Shown: piece by piece, positions 17,597-26,360 of the stretch
How the letters are laid out: each line of letters begins with the position of its first letter
Numbering within the stretch: the stretch's first letter is position 1
Origin: Paracoccus beibuensis
Lineage (GTDB): Bacteria; Pseudomonadota; Alphaproteobacteria; Rhodobacterales; Rhodobacteraceae
DNA length: 62,353 nt
Direction of reading: 5' to 3'
Assembly (NCBI RefSeq): GCF_026162625.1
Contig: NZ_JAOTBD010000021.1
Span: 1 to 62,353, forward strand
Made by a program: the position numbers and the translations under genes
The notes under the pieces: generated by a model
Databases searched by the model: none
Told to the model about the DNA's origin: nothing
What the model saw: the letters and a program-made list of their open reading frames with translations, nothing else

Positions 17597-18577
17597 TCAG
17601 GACGTTGCCGCGAACCTGTAATGCGTGGTGCTATGGAACTCGTCCCCCGGTCTCAGGACGATGTCCGGAAAGTCGGGGTGGTTCGGCGCGTCGGGCCAGT
17701 GCTGCGCCTCGAGGGCGAGGCCGGCATGTGGGCCATAGATCCGCCCGTCCAGGCCCGGAACCCCGTCCAGCTGAACGCCGTCATAGAATTGCAGGCCGGT
17801 GCAGGTCGTCAGGACCTCCATCCCAAGGCGGCGGCCGGTAACGGCGCCGACGGGCCTCAGCGACTGCGGTGCCGCCGACAGGCAGAAGTTGTGGTCATAG
17901 CCCGCATCCCCGATCACCCGCGACTGGCGAAAGTCGAAGGCCGTCGCCTCGACCGGGGCGACCCGGCCCGTCGGGATCAGGTCGTCGTCCACCGGCAGGT
18001 ACTGCCGGGCGTCGATCCTCAGCTGCTGGTCGCGGATGTCGCCCCGCCCGTCGAGGTCGAAATACCCGTGATGCGTCAGGTTGCACAGGGTCGGCCTGTC
18101 CGTCACCGCCGACAGCTCGATCGCAAGCGCGTTCTTCGCCAAGGCGATCGTGGCGGTGATCCGCAAGGTGCCCGGAAAGCCCATGTGCCCGTCCGGCAGG
18201 ACCAGGCACAGCGTCACCCAGTCCGGCGCCAGGGCCGCGACCTGCCACAACTGAACGTCGCTGCCATCGGCGCCGCCGTGCAGCGTATGGCGGCCACGGA
18301 AATTCCGGTCCGTCCGGTAAAGCGTTCCGTCCAGCCGGAAGCACGCGTCGCCGATCCGGTTGGCGCACCGCCCCACAATGGCGCCAAGATAGCGTCCGCG
18401 GCCCACGTAATCGGCCACATCGGGACAGCCCAGCACCAGCGGGTGATCGACCCCCTCCATCCGCAGGTCCTGCACGATGGCCCCAAGCGTCAGCACCCGC
18501 GCAGTCAACGCCCCGTCGCGCAGCGTCACGCAGTCAACCGCCCGCCCGTCAGGCAGGGTGCCGAACGGCGCGATCAC
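17597..18577 (-). CDS. Aldose 1-epimerase (galactose mutarotase)
   Basis: A 326-residue mutarotase that interconverts alpha and beta anomers of free sugars such as galactose or arabinose. It contains GALTARVLTLGAIVQDLRMEG, GRCANRIGDACFRLDG (usually GRxANRI), NLTHHGYFDLDG with the catalytic histidine (usually NLTNHSYFNL), GYDHNFCLS and TCTGLQFYDG. It is the last gene of a tightly packed minus-strand run and overlaps the SMP-30 gene by 4 bp. In this setting it would feed the right anomer to the sugar 1-dehydrogenase encoded upstream in the same run. Confidence 0.94.
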   Translation of the reverse strand: MIAPFGTLPDGRAVDCVTLRDGALTARVLTLGAIVQDLRMEGVDHPLVLGCPDVADYVGRGRYLGAIVGRCANRIGDACFRLDGTLYRTDRNFRGRHTLHGGADGSDVQLWQVAALAPDWVTLCLVLPDGHMGFPGTLRITATIALAKNALAIELSAVTDRPTLCNLTHHGYFDLDGRGDIRDQQLRIDARQYLPVDDDLIPTGRVAPVEATAFDFRQSRVIGDAGYDHNFCLSAAPQSLRPVGAVTGRRLGMEVLTTCTGLQFYDGVQLDGVPGLDGRIYGPHAGLALEAQHWPDAPNHPDFPDIVLRPGDEFHSTTHYRFAATS

Positions 18578-19416
18578 AGGATCACCCGCGGTTCCGGCAG
18601 GCCGGGGAACGGGGCGCGCACTAGGTAGGGCAGACCCTGCAGGGCATCGGGCTTCTCGATCCCTTCCAACGCGGTGGTGACCAGCATGTCGCGGAAGTCC
18701 TCTCCTCCGAAGGCCGGGCAGCTGCTGTGGCGCCCGGGCACCGCGATCTGATGCGTCTGCTTGCCGTCGGCGTCATAGCGGCGCACCGCCCCCAGGCCCC
18801 ACAGTGCGCAGCAGAACCCGCCCTCGGAATCGACGACGGCGCCGTCGGGATTGGCGCCCTCGGGCGACAGGTCAAGAAACAGCTGCGCGGGTCCGTCCGG
18901 CCAGCCGTCGGCGTCCAGCGGCAGCCACCAGACCGTGGCCGCCTTGGTGCAGGAGTAATAGGCGCTGCGACCATCAGGCGCAAAGCAGATCGCGTTGGAA
19001 ATCGTCAGCCCTTCGACCACGCGGCGCACCTGTCCCCGGTAATACCGATAGATCGACCCGCGGCCGGCTTGGGCGGACTTGCCCATCGTGCTGAACCAGA
19101 ACCCGCCCTGCCGGTCCGCCCGACCGTCGTTCGACCGGGTCTCGGGATCGTCGGCCTCGACCGCCGCAACGTCGCCCAGGCTGCCGTCGCGCAGGTCCAG
19201 CAGCGCCAGCCCCGTTTCGGTCGCGATCATCAGCCGGTCGCGGTCCACCCAGCCTGCGGCCGAGGCCATGCGGTCGAACCGCCATTCGCGCGCCCGCCCG
19301 CCGTCGCGCGACAGCAACCGGCGGTTCAGGATGTCGAACCAGAAGAACTGCCGCCGCTCGGGGTGCCACAGGGGTCCCTCGCCCAGCTCGCACGGGCGGT
19401 CGTCATAGGCGTTCAT
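18574..19416 (-). CDS. SMP-30/gluconolactonase family sugar lactonase
   Basis: A 280-residue six-bladed propeller lactonase. Hallmarks: ELGEGPLWHP with the metal-binding glutamate near residue 12, NDGRADRQGGFWFSTM around residue 95, LTISNAICFAPDGRSAYYS and NPDGAVVDSEGGF. It opens the 1,4-lactone made by an aldose 1-dehydrogenase to the aldonate, in the cytoplasm. The start at 19416 lies in the ATGA overlap with the preceding permease gene; the frame extends further upstream but inside that gene. Between a sugar transporter and a mutarotase, and in the same run as an arabinose/galactose dehydrogenase, it is the likely L-arabinono- or galactono-lactonase of the pathway. Confidence 0.92.
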   Translation of the reverse strand: MNAYDDRPCELGEGPLWHPERRQFFWFDILNRRLLSRDGGRAREWRFDRMASAAGWVDRDRLMIATETGLALLDLRDGSLGDVAAVEADDPETRSNDGRADRQGGFWFSTMGKSAQAGRGSIYRYYRGQVRRVVEGLTISNAICFAPDGRSAYYSCTKAATVWWLPLDADGWPDGPAQLFLDLSPEGANPDGAVVDSEGGFCCALWGLGAVRRYDADGKQTHQIAVPGRHSSCPAFGGEDFRDMLVTTALEGIEKPDALQGLPYLVRAPFPGLPEPRVIL

Positions 19417-20387
19417 GCGGCACCCCGTGCCAGCCGGCTTCCGGACAGTTTCAGCAGGCCCTTCTGCAGCAGGATGAAGACCAGCAGCAGAAGGCCGATG
19501 ACGATCTTGGTCCACCAGCTGGACAGCGACCCGTCGAAGACGATGTAGGTCTGGATCAGCCCCATCGTCAGCACGCCGACCAGCGTCCCGAGGACATAGC
19601 CCGCCCCGCCGCTCAGCAGCGTGCCGCCAATGACCACGGCGGCGATGGCCGTCAGTTCCGTGCCCACCGTCGCCAGCGAATAGCCGGACCCGGTATAGAC
19701 CGAAAAGACGATCCCCGAGAGACCCGCCATCGCCCCCGAGAAGGCATAGACCAGCACCGTCGTCCGCCCCTGCCGAACGCCCATCAGCCGCGCGGTCTGT
19801 TCGCCACCGCCAAGCGCATAGACGCTGGCGCCGAAGCGCGTGCGATGCGCGATGACCATGCCAAGCGCCACGACCAGCAGCATCAGCACGCCGATCAGCG
19901 TCAGCCGCCCCTTGCCCGGCATCAGGTAGTAAGCCCCCTGCAGCGTCTGGAAGAACGGGTGCTGGATCGGCACCGACTGGATCGACAGCATGTAGGCCGC
20001 GCCGCGCGCCAGGAACATGCCCGCCAGCGTGACGATGAAGGCGGGCATCGCCAGCCGGTCGATCAGGAACCCCATGCCCGCCCCGAAGGCCGTCGTCAGC
20101 AGCAGCAGCAGCGCGAATACGACCAGCGGATGCAGCCCCGTGTCGCGCAGCACCACGGCAATGAAGACCCCGGAAAATGCGATGACCGAGCCCACGGACA
20201 GGTCGATCCCGCCCGACAGGATCACCAGCGTCATGCCGACCGCGACGATACCCAGGTAGGCGTTGTCGGTCAGCAGGTTGCCCAGAACGCGCGTGGACAG
20301 GATGTTCGGGAACTGCGTCCAGGCCAGCAGATAGGCCAGCAGGAAGATCGCGATGGTCGCATAAAGCGGCAGGGCGCGGGTGTTCAT
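19413..20387 (-). CDS. yjfF: Sugar ABC transporter permease (YjfF-like)
   Basis: A 324-residue inner-membrane permease of the ribose/galactofuranose type (BPD_transp_2), with about eight to ten hydrophobic segments. The signature VGMTLVILSGGIDLSVGSVIAF is near residues 50-71, and the cytoplasmic coupling region reads YALGGGEQTARLMGVRQGRT. It pairs with the YtfT-like permease to form the channel of a YtfQRT-YjfF transporter; such systems have two different permeases and one double ATPase, as here. Start at 20387 by ATGA overlap with the ytfT-like gene. Confidence 0.9.
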   Translation of the reverse strand: MNTRALPLYATIAIFLLAYLLAWTQFPNILSTRVLGNLLTDNAYLGIVAVGMTLVILSGGIDLSVGSVIAFSGVFIAVVLRDTGLHPLVVFALLLLLTTAFGAGMGFLIDRLAMPAFIVTLAGMFLARGAAYMLSIQSVPIQHPFFQTLQGAYYLMPGKGRLTLIGVLMLLVVALGMVIAHRTRFGASVYALGGGEQTARLMGVRQGRTTVLVYAFSGAMAGLSGIVFSVYTGSGYSLATVGTELTAIAAVVIGGTLLSGGAGYVLGTLVGVLTMGLIQTYIVFDGSLSSWWTKIVIGLLLLVFILLQKGLLKLSGSRLARGAA

Positions 20388-21391
20388 ATCCGGCTCCTCT
20401 GGCGCGGTTCGACCCGGTGGCTGTCGCGCCACAGCGACCACTCGGCCGCGATGCGGGGCGATTGCAGGATCAGGATGATCAGCACCAGCCCGGCTTTGAT
20501 GACCAGGTTGTATTCCGACGGAAAGCCGGCCAGCAGGATGCCGGTGCCGATGGTCTGGATGATCAGCGCCCCCAGGATGGATGCGATGATCGAAAACCGT
20601 CCGCCCAGCAGCGAGTTGCCGCCGATGACGACTGCCAGGATCGCATCAAGCTCCAGCCACAGCCCGGCGTTGTTGGCGTCCGCGCCGCGGATGTCGGCGG
20701 TTTCCACGATGCCGGCCAGCGCGGCGCAGAGGCCCGAGGCGACATAGACCGCGATCAGCAGCACGGTGGCGTTGACGCCTGCCAAAGCCGAGGCGCGGCG
20801 GTTCACGCCCACGGCCTCGATCAGCAGGCCAAGCGCGGTGCGGCGCACGACCAGCGCCACGGCGGCGGCGGTGACAACCCAGATCCAGGTCGGCACCGGC
20901 ATGCCCAGCAACACGCCCGACCCCAGCCAGCCAAAGCCCGCATCCGTGAAGGTCAGGATGCGGCCCTCGGTGATCAGTTGCGCGACGCCGCGTCCCATGG
21001 TCATCAGGATCAGCGTGGCAACAAAGGGCTGGATGCCGACCACGGCCACCAGCACGCCGTTCCACAGCCCCGCCAGGGCCCCGGCCGCCAGCGCGATCAG
21101 CAGCGCGGGCGCCAGCCCCAGGCCGGACGAAATCGCCAGCGCGGCCGACGCCCCGCAGATCGCCATGATCGCGCCGACGGACAGGTCGATGCCGCGCGTG
21201 GCGATCACCAGCGTCATGCCGACGGACAGCAGCGCGACCGGTGCGCTGCGCTTCAGTACGTCGATGACCGGTCCGACCAGGCGCCCGCCGCTGAATTCGA
21301 CCGCAAGGAAGCCCGGAAAGAAGACCGAGACCAGCGCGATCAGCGCGGCAAGCGCGATCAGCTGGGGTGCGATGCGTGTCAACAGGGTCAT
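20384..21391 (-). CDS. ytfT: Sugar ABC transporter permease (YtfT-like)
   Basis: A 335-residue BPD_transp_2 permease with the family motif VGMTLVIATRGIDLSVGAIMAICGA at about 58-82. The C-terminal coupling segment reads EAVGVNRRASALAGVNATVLL. It forms the membrane channel together with YjfF. Its ATG overlaps the stop of the ATPase gene (ATGA), and its own stop overlaps the yjfF start, so ATPase, YtfT and YjfF are translationally coupled. The E. coli homologue imports galactofuranose; the substrate here may be galactose or arabinose in furanose form. Confidence 0.92.
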   Translation of the reverse strand: MTLLTRIAPQLIALAALIALVSVFFPGFLAVEFSGGRLVGPVIDVLKRSAPVALLSVGMTLVIATRGIDLSVGAIMAICGASAALAISSGLGLAPALLIALAAGALAGLWNGVLVAVVGIQPFVATLILMTMGRGVAQLITEGRILTFTDAGFGWLGSGVLLGMPVPTWIWVVTAAAVALVVRRTALGLLIEAVGVNRRASALAGVNATVLLIAVYVASGLCAALAGIVETADIRGADANNAGLWLELDAILAVVIGGNSLLGGRFSIIASILGALIIQTIGTGILLAGFPSEYNLVIKAGLVLIILILQSPRIAAEWSLWRDSHRVEPRQRSRI

Positions 21392-22881
21392 GCTGCGGCC
21401 TCGTCTGCGATGGCGCGCATGATGCGGTCGCCGGTGACCTCGGCGCCCGTCAACTCGGCCACGTGGCGGCGGTCGCGCAGGACGATCACGCGGTCGGCCA
21501 CGGCGACCAGTTCATCGATCTCGCTGCTGATGACCAGGACGGACATGCCCTGGGCGGTCAGGTCCTCGATCAGGCGCAGGATCTCGGCATGGGCGCCGAC
21601 GTCGATGCCGCGCGTCGGCTCGTCCAGGATCAGGAAGCGGGGGTTCATCGCCAGCCAGCGGGCCAGCACGGCCTTCTGCTGGTTTCCGCCGGACAGCTCT
21701 CCGATCGGCTTTTCGCGGTCGGATGTGCGGATGTCCAGTTTGCGGATATAGTCGTCGGCCAAGCGGTTCTGTTCCGCCCGCGGGACCGGGCGCGCCCAGC
21801 CACGCCGCGCCTGCAGGCCCAGGATGATGTTCTGGCGGACCGACAGGTCCGCCACGATCCCGTCGGTCTTGCGATCCTCGGGCGCAAAGCCAAAACCCGC
21901 GCCGATGGCCGCGCGGGGGTTGCGCAGGTCCAAGGGGCCGTCGACGTCCCGCGCCTGCCCGCCCTGCGACTGGCGCAGGCCGAACAGCATCTCGGCCGTT
22001 TCGGTTCGGCCCGACCCCAGAAGACCCGCAAGTCCCACGACCTCGCCCTGCCCTACGGTCATGTCGAACGGATCGATCACGCCAGCCCGGCCGATGCCGT
22101 CGAATTGCAGCATCCGTGGCGCCGCGGCCTTGCCGTGATCGTGCGTTTCGGACACCGCGTCCTCCAGCGCCCGGCCCAACATGTGTTCGATCAGCGACAT
22201 CCGGTTCAGGTTCGAGGTCGTCTCGGTCACGATCTTGCGGCCGTTGCGCAGGATCGTCACGCGGTCGGTCAGCTCGAACACCTGGTCCAGGAAATGCGAC
22301 ACGAAGACGATGCCCAGCCCACGGTCGCGCAGGTCGCGCACGACGTCGAAGACCATCTCGACCTCTCGACGGTCGAGGCTGGCGGTCGGTTCGTCCAGGA
22401 TCAGGACCTTGCCCGACAGCGACACCGCGCGGGCGATGGCCACGATCTGCTGGATCGCCACCGAATAGGTGCCAAGGTCGCGATCCACGTTGATGTCCAG
22501 CCCATACTGTTGCAGCATCGCCTGAGCCACGACCCGGGTGCGGCGGCTGTCGACAAGGCCGAAGCGGCGCGGCTCGCGTCCGAACATCAGGTTCTGCGCC
22601 ACGGTCAGGTTGGGCAGCAGGTTCACCTCTTGATAGACGGTGCCGATGCCCAGTTCCTGTGCTTGGCTGGTCGAGCGCGGGTCGATCCGGGCACCGTCCA
22701 GCGCGATGGTGCCCGCGTCCCGCTGATAGGCGCCGGTCAGGCACTTGATCAGCGTGGATTTGCCAGCGCCGTTCTCGCCCAAAAGGGCGTGGACCTCGCC
22801 AGCGGCGACGTCGAAATCGACATCATCAAGCGCGCGCGTACCTGGAAATGCCTTGGTCAGCGACCGGATTGAAAGCAGCAT
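21388..22881 (-). CDS. ytfR: Sugar ABC transporter ATP-binding protein (YtfR-like)
   Basis: A 497-residue double ATPase. The first domain has Walker [13 protein letters not shown] (about 38-49), signature near YSVAIQQIVAIARA and Walker [13 protein letters not shown]. The second has the degenerate P-loop LAGLLGSGRTETAEML usual in this family, signature [15 protein letters not shown] and Walker [13 protein letters not shown]. The start at 22881 has AAGGAGGGG directly upstream. A small hairpin separates it from the binding-protein gene. Confidence 0.95.
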   Translation of the reverse strand: MLLSIRSLTKAFPGTRALDDVDFDVAAGEVHALLGENGAGKSTLIKCLTGAYQRDAGTIALDGARIDPRSTSQAQELGIGTVYQEVNLLPNLTVAQNLMFGREPRRFGLVDSRRTRVVAQAMLQQYGLDINVDRDLGTYSVAIQQIVAIARAVSLSGKVLILDEPTASLDRREVEMVFDVVRDLRDRGLGIVFVSHFLDQVFELTDRVTILRNGRKIVTETTSNLNRMSLIEHMLGRALEDAVSETHDHGKAAAPRMLQFDGIGRAGVIDPFDMTVGQGEVVGLAGLLGSGRTETAEMLFGLRQSQGGQARDVDGPLDLRNPRAAIGAGFGFAPEDRKTDGIVADLSVRQNIILGLQARRGWARPVPRAEQNRLADDYIRKLDIRTSDREKPIGELSGGNQQKAVLARWLAMNPRFLILDEPTRGIDVGAHAEILRLIEDLTAQGMSVLVISSEIDELVAVADRVIVLRDRRHVAELTGAEVTGDRIMRAIADEAAA

Positions 22882-22902
22882 GTCCCCTCCTTCGGTATGG
22901 CC

Positions 22903-22918
22903 GGGGCGCAACCGCCCC
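22903..22918 (-). terminator. Intercistronic hairpin between ytfQ- and ytfR-like genes
   Basis: On the minus strand GGGGCG-GTTG-CGCCCC forms a 6-bp GC stem with a four-base loop, 12 bp after the binding-protein stop and without a U-tract. Such hairpins stabilise upstream binding-protein mRNA or partly terminate, giving more binding protein than transporter. Confidence 0.5.
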
Positions 22919-22930
22919 AGCCGCCGTCCG

Positions 22931-23890
22931 TCAGTAGCCCAGGCCCTTGCGACGATCGTATTCGCCCTGCGGATCATCGGCTTGGGTGAACAACTTCGAT
23001 TCCGTCTGAATGAACTTCTCGGGAGTTGTGCCGTCGGCCCAATAGGCCGCCAGAGCGTCGAAGGCGGGTCCGGCCATGTTGGGGGTCAGCTCGACCGTGG
23101 CATTGGCCTCTCCGGCGGCCATGGCCTGGAAGATGTCGGGCACCGCGTCGATCGAAACGATCAGGATGTCCTCGCCCGGCTTCAGGCCGGCTTCCTTGAC
23201 GGCCTGGATGGCGCCCACGGCCATGTCGTCGTTATGGGCGTAAAGTGCGCAGATTTCCTGGCCGCCACTTTCGGCCTGCAGGAAGCTCTCCATGACCTCC
23301 TTCCCCTGCGCACGGGTGAAGTCGCCGGTCTGGCTGCGCACGATCTCGATGTTGTCGTGGCCCTCGATGGCGTTCTCGAACCCGGTCTTGCGGTCGATGG
23401 CGGGGCTCGATCCGGTCGTGCCCTGCAGCTCGACCACGCGGCATTCCTCTCCGGCAACCTCGTCGACCAGCCACTGGCCGGCCACTTCGCCCTCGTGTAC
23501 CAGGTCGGACCCCACGGCTGTCAGGTAGAGGTCATCGGCACTGTCCACCTGCCGGTCCAGCAGCACGACGGGGATCTCGGCCTCCTGCGCCTCTTGCAGG
23601 ACCGAATCCCAGCCGGTCGCCACGACCGGCGCCAGCAGGATCGCGTCCACGCCCTGCGCGATGAAGGACCGGATGGCGGCGATCTGATTTTCCTGCCGCT
23701 GCTGCGCGTCCGAGAACTGAAGCTCGATCCCGCGCTCCTCGGCCTGCTGGCGGGTCAGCGTGGTTTCCGCCGCGCGCCACCCTGATTCCGAGCCGATCTG
23801 CGAAAAGCCGACCACCTCGCCCTCGGCCATGGCCGAGGTTGCCGAGACCGCCAGCGCCGCCGCCGTCATCATCAATGTCTTCCGTGTCAT
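22931..23890 (-). CDS. ytfQ: Sugar ABC transporter substrate-binding protein (YtfQ-like)
   Basis: A 319-residue periplasmic binding protein with a signal peptide (MTRKTLMMTAAALAVSATSAMA) and YtfQ-family segments VGFSQIGSESGWRAAETTL, FIAQGVDAILLAPV, VVLLDRQVD and CALYAHNDDMAVGAIQAVKEAG. The family binds galactofuranose; arabinofuranose is conceivable given the pathway genes beside it. The start was placed at the second ATG, immediately before the signal peptide; a longer frame to 23917 adds nine residues that are not signal-like. It is 39 bp downstream of the semialdehyde dehydrogenase gene, so the two transporter modules could share a transcript. Confidence 0.93.
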   Translation of the reverse strand: MTRKTLMMTAAALAVSATSAMAEGEVVGFSQIGSESGWRAAETTLTRQQAEERGIELQFSDAQQRQENQIAAIRSFIAQGVDAILLAPVVATGWDSVLQEAQEAEIPVVLLDRQVDSADDLYLTAVGSDLVHEGEVAGQWLVDEVAGEECRVVELQGTTGSSPAIDRKTGFENAIEGHDNIEIVRSQTGDFTRAQGKEVMESFLQAESGGQEICALYAHNDDMAVGAIQAVKEAGLKPGEDILIVSIDAVPDIFQAMAAGEANATVELTPNMAGPAFDALAAYWADGTTPEKFIQTESKLFTQADDPQGEYDRRKGLGY

Positions 23891-23929
23891 TTTCTTCCTC
23901 CCTTGGTTCGGTTTCACGACCTTCCTCCG

Positions 23930-25438
23930 TCAGTCGCGCAGATCCCCTGGCAGCAACGCGTCGGGGATGTTCTGATAGCAGACCGGTCGCATAAAGCGCC
24001 GGATTGCCAGCGTTCCGACGCTTGTGGCGCCGAAATTGGTCGAAGCCGGATAGGGGCCGCCATGCACCATCGCATCGGCGACCTCGACCCCGGTGGGCCA
24101 GCCATTGGCGAGGACGCGCCCGGCCTTGCGTTCCAGAACGGGCAGCAGCCGCCGGGCAAGGCCGGCATCCGCGTCGTCCATCTGCAGGGTGGCGGTCAGC
24201 TGCCCTTCCAGACCGTTTGCCAGCGCCAGCATCGCGTCGTCGGACGCGACGGTGACGATCAGGCCAAGCGGGCCGAAGACTTCTTCGCCAAGCGCATGGT
24301 CGGCCAGATAATCCTCGGCGGTGCAGAGAAAGAGGCTGGGCCGCGCCTCGCGCCCGTCCGCCCGGTCATGAACGACGGCTTCGGCCCGCTCGCCGACGCG
24401 TGCGACACCTGTGCGATAGGCCTCTGCGATACCATCCGACAGCATCACCTGCGCAGGCGCATCCTGAAGCGCCGCCTTGGCAGCGGCCACAAAGGCATCG
24501 GTCCGGTCCTGGTGCAGGATCAGCAGGCCTGGGTTGGTGCAGAACTGTCCCGCGCCCATGGTCAGGCTAGCGGTCCAGCCCTGCGCGACTTCCGGACCCC
24601 GCGCGGCCAGTGCCTGTGGCAGCACGAAGCACGGGTTGATGCTGCCCAGCTCTCCGAAGAAGGGGATCGGCTCGGGCCGCTGCGCACACAGATCGAAAAG
24701 CGCGCGCCCCCCGCGCAGGCTGCCGGTAAAGCCCACGGCCTTGATCAGCGGGTGCTGGACCAGCGCCTGCCCGACCTCGTGCGTATCGCCATGGATGAAG
24801 GAAAAGACGCCCGCTGGCATGGCGCAGCTGCGGATGGCGGCGTCTACCGCCTCGGCTACGATCTGGCCGGTGCCGGGATGGGCGGGGTGTCCCTTGACCA
24901 CGACAGGGCATCCGGCGGCCAACGCGGCGGCCGTGTCGCCCCCGGCGGTCGAAAAGGCCAAGGGGAAGTTCGAGGCGCCGAAGACGGCCACTGGTCCGAG
25001 GGGGCGCTGCATCATCCGCAGGTCGGGGCGCGGCAGCGGCTGGCGGTCGGGCAGCGCCGGGTCGTGACGGCGATCAAGGTAGCCGCCCGTTCGGATGTGG
25101 TTCGCGAACAGGCGCAGCTGACCAGTCGTGCGGCCGCGCTCGCCTTGCAGCCGGGCCTCCGGCAGCCCGGTTTCTTCGGCGCCCGTGCGGGTGATCGCGT
25201 CGGCGCGGGCATCGATCTGATCTGCAATGGTGTCCAAGAAGTCAGCCCGCGCCTGCCGTGTCGTTGCCGTATAATTCGCGAAGGCCGCCTCTGCCGCCTG
25301 CGCCGCGCGGTCCACCAGCGCCGCCGTCCCCGAGGCATAATCCCGCGCCGCCCCGCTGGCGGGCAGGGACCGGAAGCTGGTCTCACCCCCGGTCCAGTCG
25401 CCGCCGATCAGGTGCTGTCCATGGATATGCTGGTTCAT
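23930..25438 (-). CDS. 2,5-dioxovalerate (alpha-ketoglutaric semialdehyde) dehydrogenase
   Basis: A 502-residue aldehyde dehydrogenase of the KGSADH type, which oxidises 2,5-dioxopentanoate to 2-oxoglutarate with NAD(P). Visible: GPVAVFGASNFPLAFSTAGGD, GCPVVVKGHPAHPGT, the glutamate in FFGELGSINPCF, the catalytic cysteine in GAGQFCTNPGL and EEVFGPLGLI. It is the last enzyme of the oxidative pentose (Weimberg-type) pathway whose other genes lie immediately upstream. The ATG at 25438 is preceded by GAGAGGGACCC; longer frames run into the dehydrogenase gene. Confidence 0.94.
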   Translation of the reverse strand: MNQHIHGQHLIGGDWTGGETSFRSLPASGAARDYASGTAALVDRAAQAAEAAFANYTATTRQARADFLDTIADQIDARADAITRTGAEETGLPEARLQGERGRTTGQLRLFANHIRTGGYLDRRHDPALPDRQPLPRPDLRMMQRPLGPVAVFGASNFPLAFSTAGGDTAAALAAGCPVVVKGHPAHPGTGQIVAEAVDAAIRSCAMPAGVFSFIHGDTHEVGQALVQHPLIKAVGFTGSLRGGRALFDLCAQRPEPIPFFGELGSINPCFVLPQALAARGPEVAQGWTASLTMGAGQFCTNPGLLILHQDRTDAFVAAAKAALQDAPAQVMLSDGIAEAYRTGVARVGERAEAVVHDRADGREARPSLFLCTAEDYLADHALGEEVFGPLGLIVTVASDDAMLALANGLEGQLTATLQMDDADAGLARRLLPVLERKAGRVLANGWPTGVEVADAMVHGGPYPASTNFGATSVGTLAIRRFMRPVCYQNIPDALLPGDLRD

Positions 25439-25448
25439 GGGGTCCCTC

Positions 25449-26360
25449 TCAGAATTCGAACGGCTCGACGACGTTCCGCCGCCCCAGCGTGAACGCATCG
25501 GCGACCAGCACCATCGGCGACAGGTCGGCATCCGACGCCCCGTCACGCACCAGCTGCGCCATGCGGGTGTAGAGCGCGGGGTATTCCTGCATGATGTCGT
25601 CCTGCCCCTCGACCGGCTGACCGGCGATTTCCAGCACGTTGCCGCCCATGCGCAGGGACAGGGTGCCAGCGTCGGTCTGCAGCTCGATGTCCCAGGTCTG
25701 CGGACCTTCCTGACGGAAATCCAAGTCGACCTCGATCCCCCTGCTCAGCGACATGCGGGCGGCGATGGGGGCTTGGCGATTGGCGGGCACGTCAAGCTCG
25801 GCCCCGGTCAGGTGGACAGGGGCGGGCAGGATCTCGGTCAGGATCGACAGGGCGTTGATGCCGGGATCGAAGACGCCCATGCCGCCCGCCTCGAAGATCC
25901 AGTCCTGGCCGGGATGCCACTTGCGCACGTCCTCGCGCCAGGTGATCCGGCCGCTGCGGACAGGGCGTTCCGCCAGCCACGCCTTCGCCGCCGCGACGCC
26001 GAGCGCCATCCGCGAATGCCAGGTCGCGAAGATCGTGACGCCGGACGCCCGCGCCATGTCCTGAAGGGCGTGAACCTCGGACAGGGTGGCACCCGGCGGC
26101 TTTTCCAGCATCAGGTGCCGCCCCGCCCGCAGCACGGCCTGAGCAGCGGCAAAGCGCGGCACCGGCGGCAGGCAAAGGCTGACGGCCCGCACATCGGGAT
26201 GGGCGGCCAGCATGTCCTCGATGCCGGTGAAGGAGGGAACCCCCTCCACCGTCCCATGGCGCGAGACCGTGGCCGCCAGCGTCCAGTCGGAGCTGGCCTT
26301 CAGCGCAGGAACGTGCTGGTCCAGCGCGATCTTTCCGATGCCGACAAGCGCGATCTGCAT
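25449..26360 (-). CDS. Aldose 1-dehydrogenase (L-arabinose/D-galactose), Gfo/Idh/MocA family
   Basis: A 303-residue NAD(P)-dependent dehydrogenase. N-terminal Rossmann motif ALVGIGKIALDQHVPALK; the catalytic lysine is in LMLEKPPGATLSEV; GGMGVFDPGINALSIL carries the C-terminal active-site region typical of D-galactose and L-arabinose 1-dehydrogenases of this family. It oxidises the sugar at C1 to a lactone. Its ATG shares one base with the dehydratase stop (TGATG), indicating coupling. Beside an aldonate dehydratase, AraD1 and a 2-oxoglutarate semialdehyde dehydrogenase, L-arabinose is the most likely substrate, with galactose possible. Confidence 0.9.
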   Translation of the reverse strand: MQIALVGIGKIALDQHVPALKASSDWTLAATVSRHGTVEGVPSFTGIEDMLAAHPDVRAVSLCLPPVPRFAAAQAVLRAGRHLMLEKPPGATLSEVHALQDMARASGVTIFATWHSRMALGVAAAKAWLAERPVRSGRITWREDVRKWHPGQDWIFEAGGMGVFDPGINALSILTEILPAPVHLTGAELDVPANRQAPIAARMSLSRGIEVDLDFRQEGPQTWDIELQTDAGTLSLRMGGNVLEIAGQPVEGQDDIMQEYPALYTRMAQLVRDGASDADLSPMVLVADAFTLGRRNVVEPFEF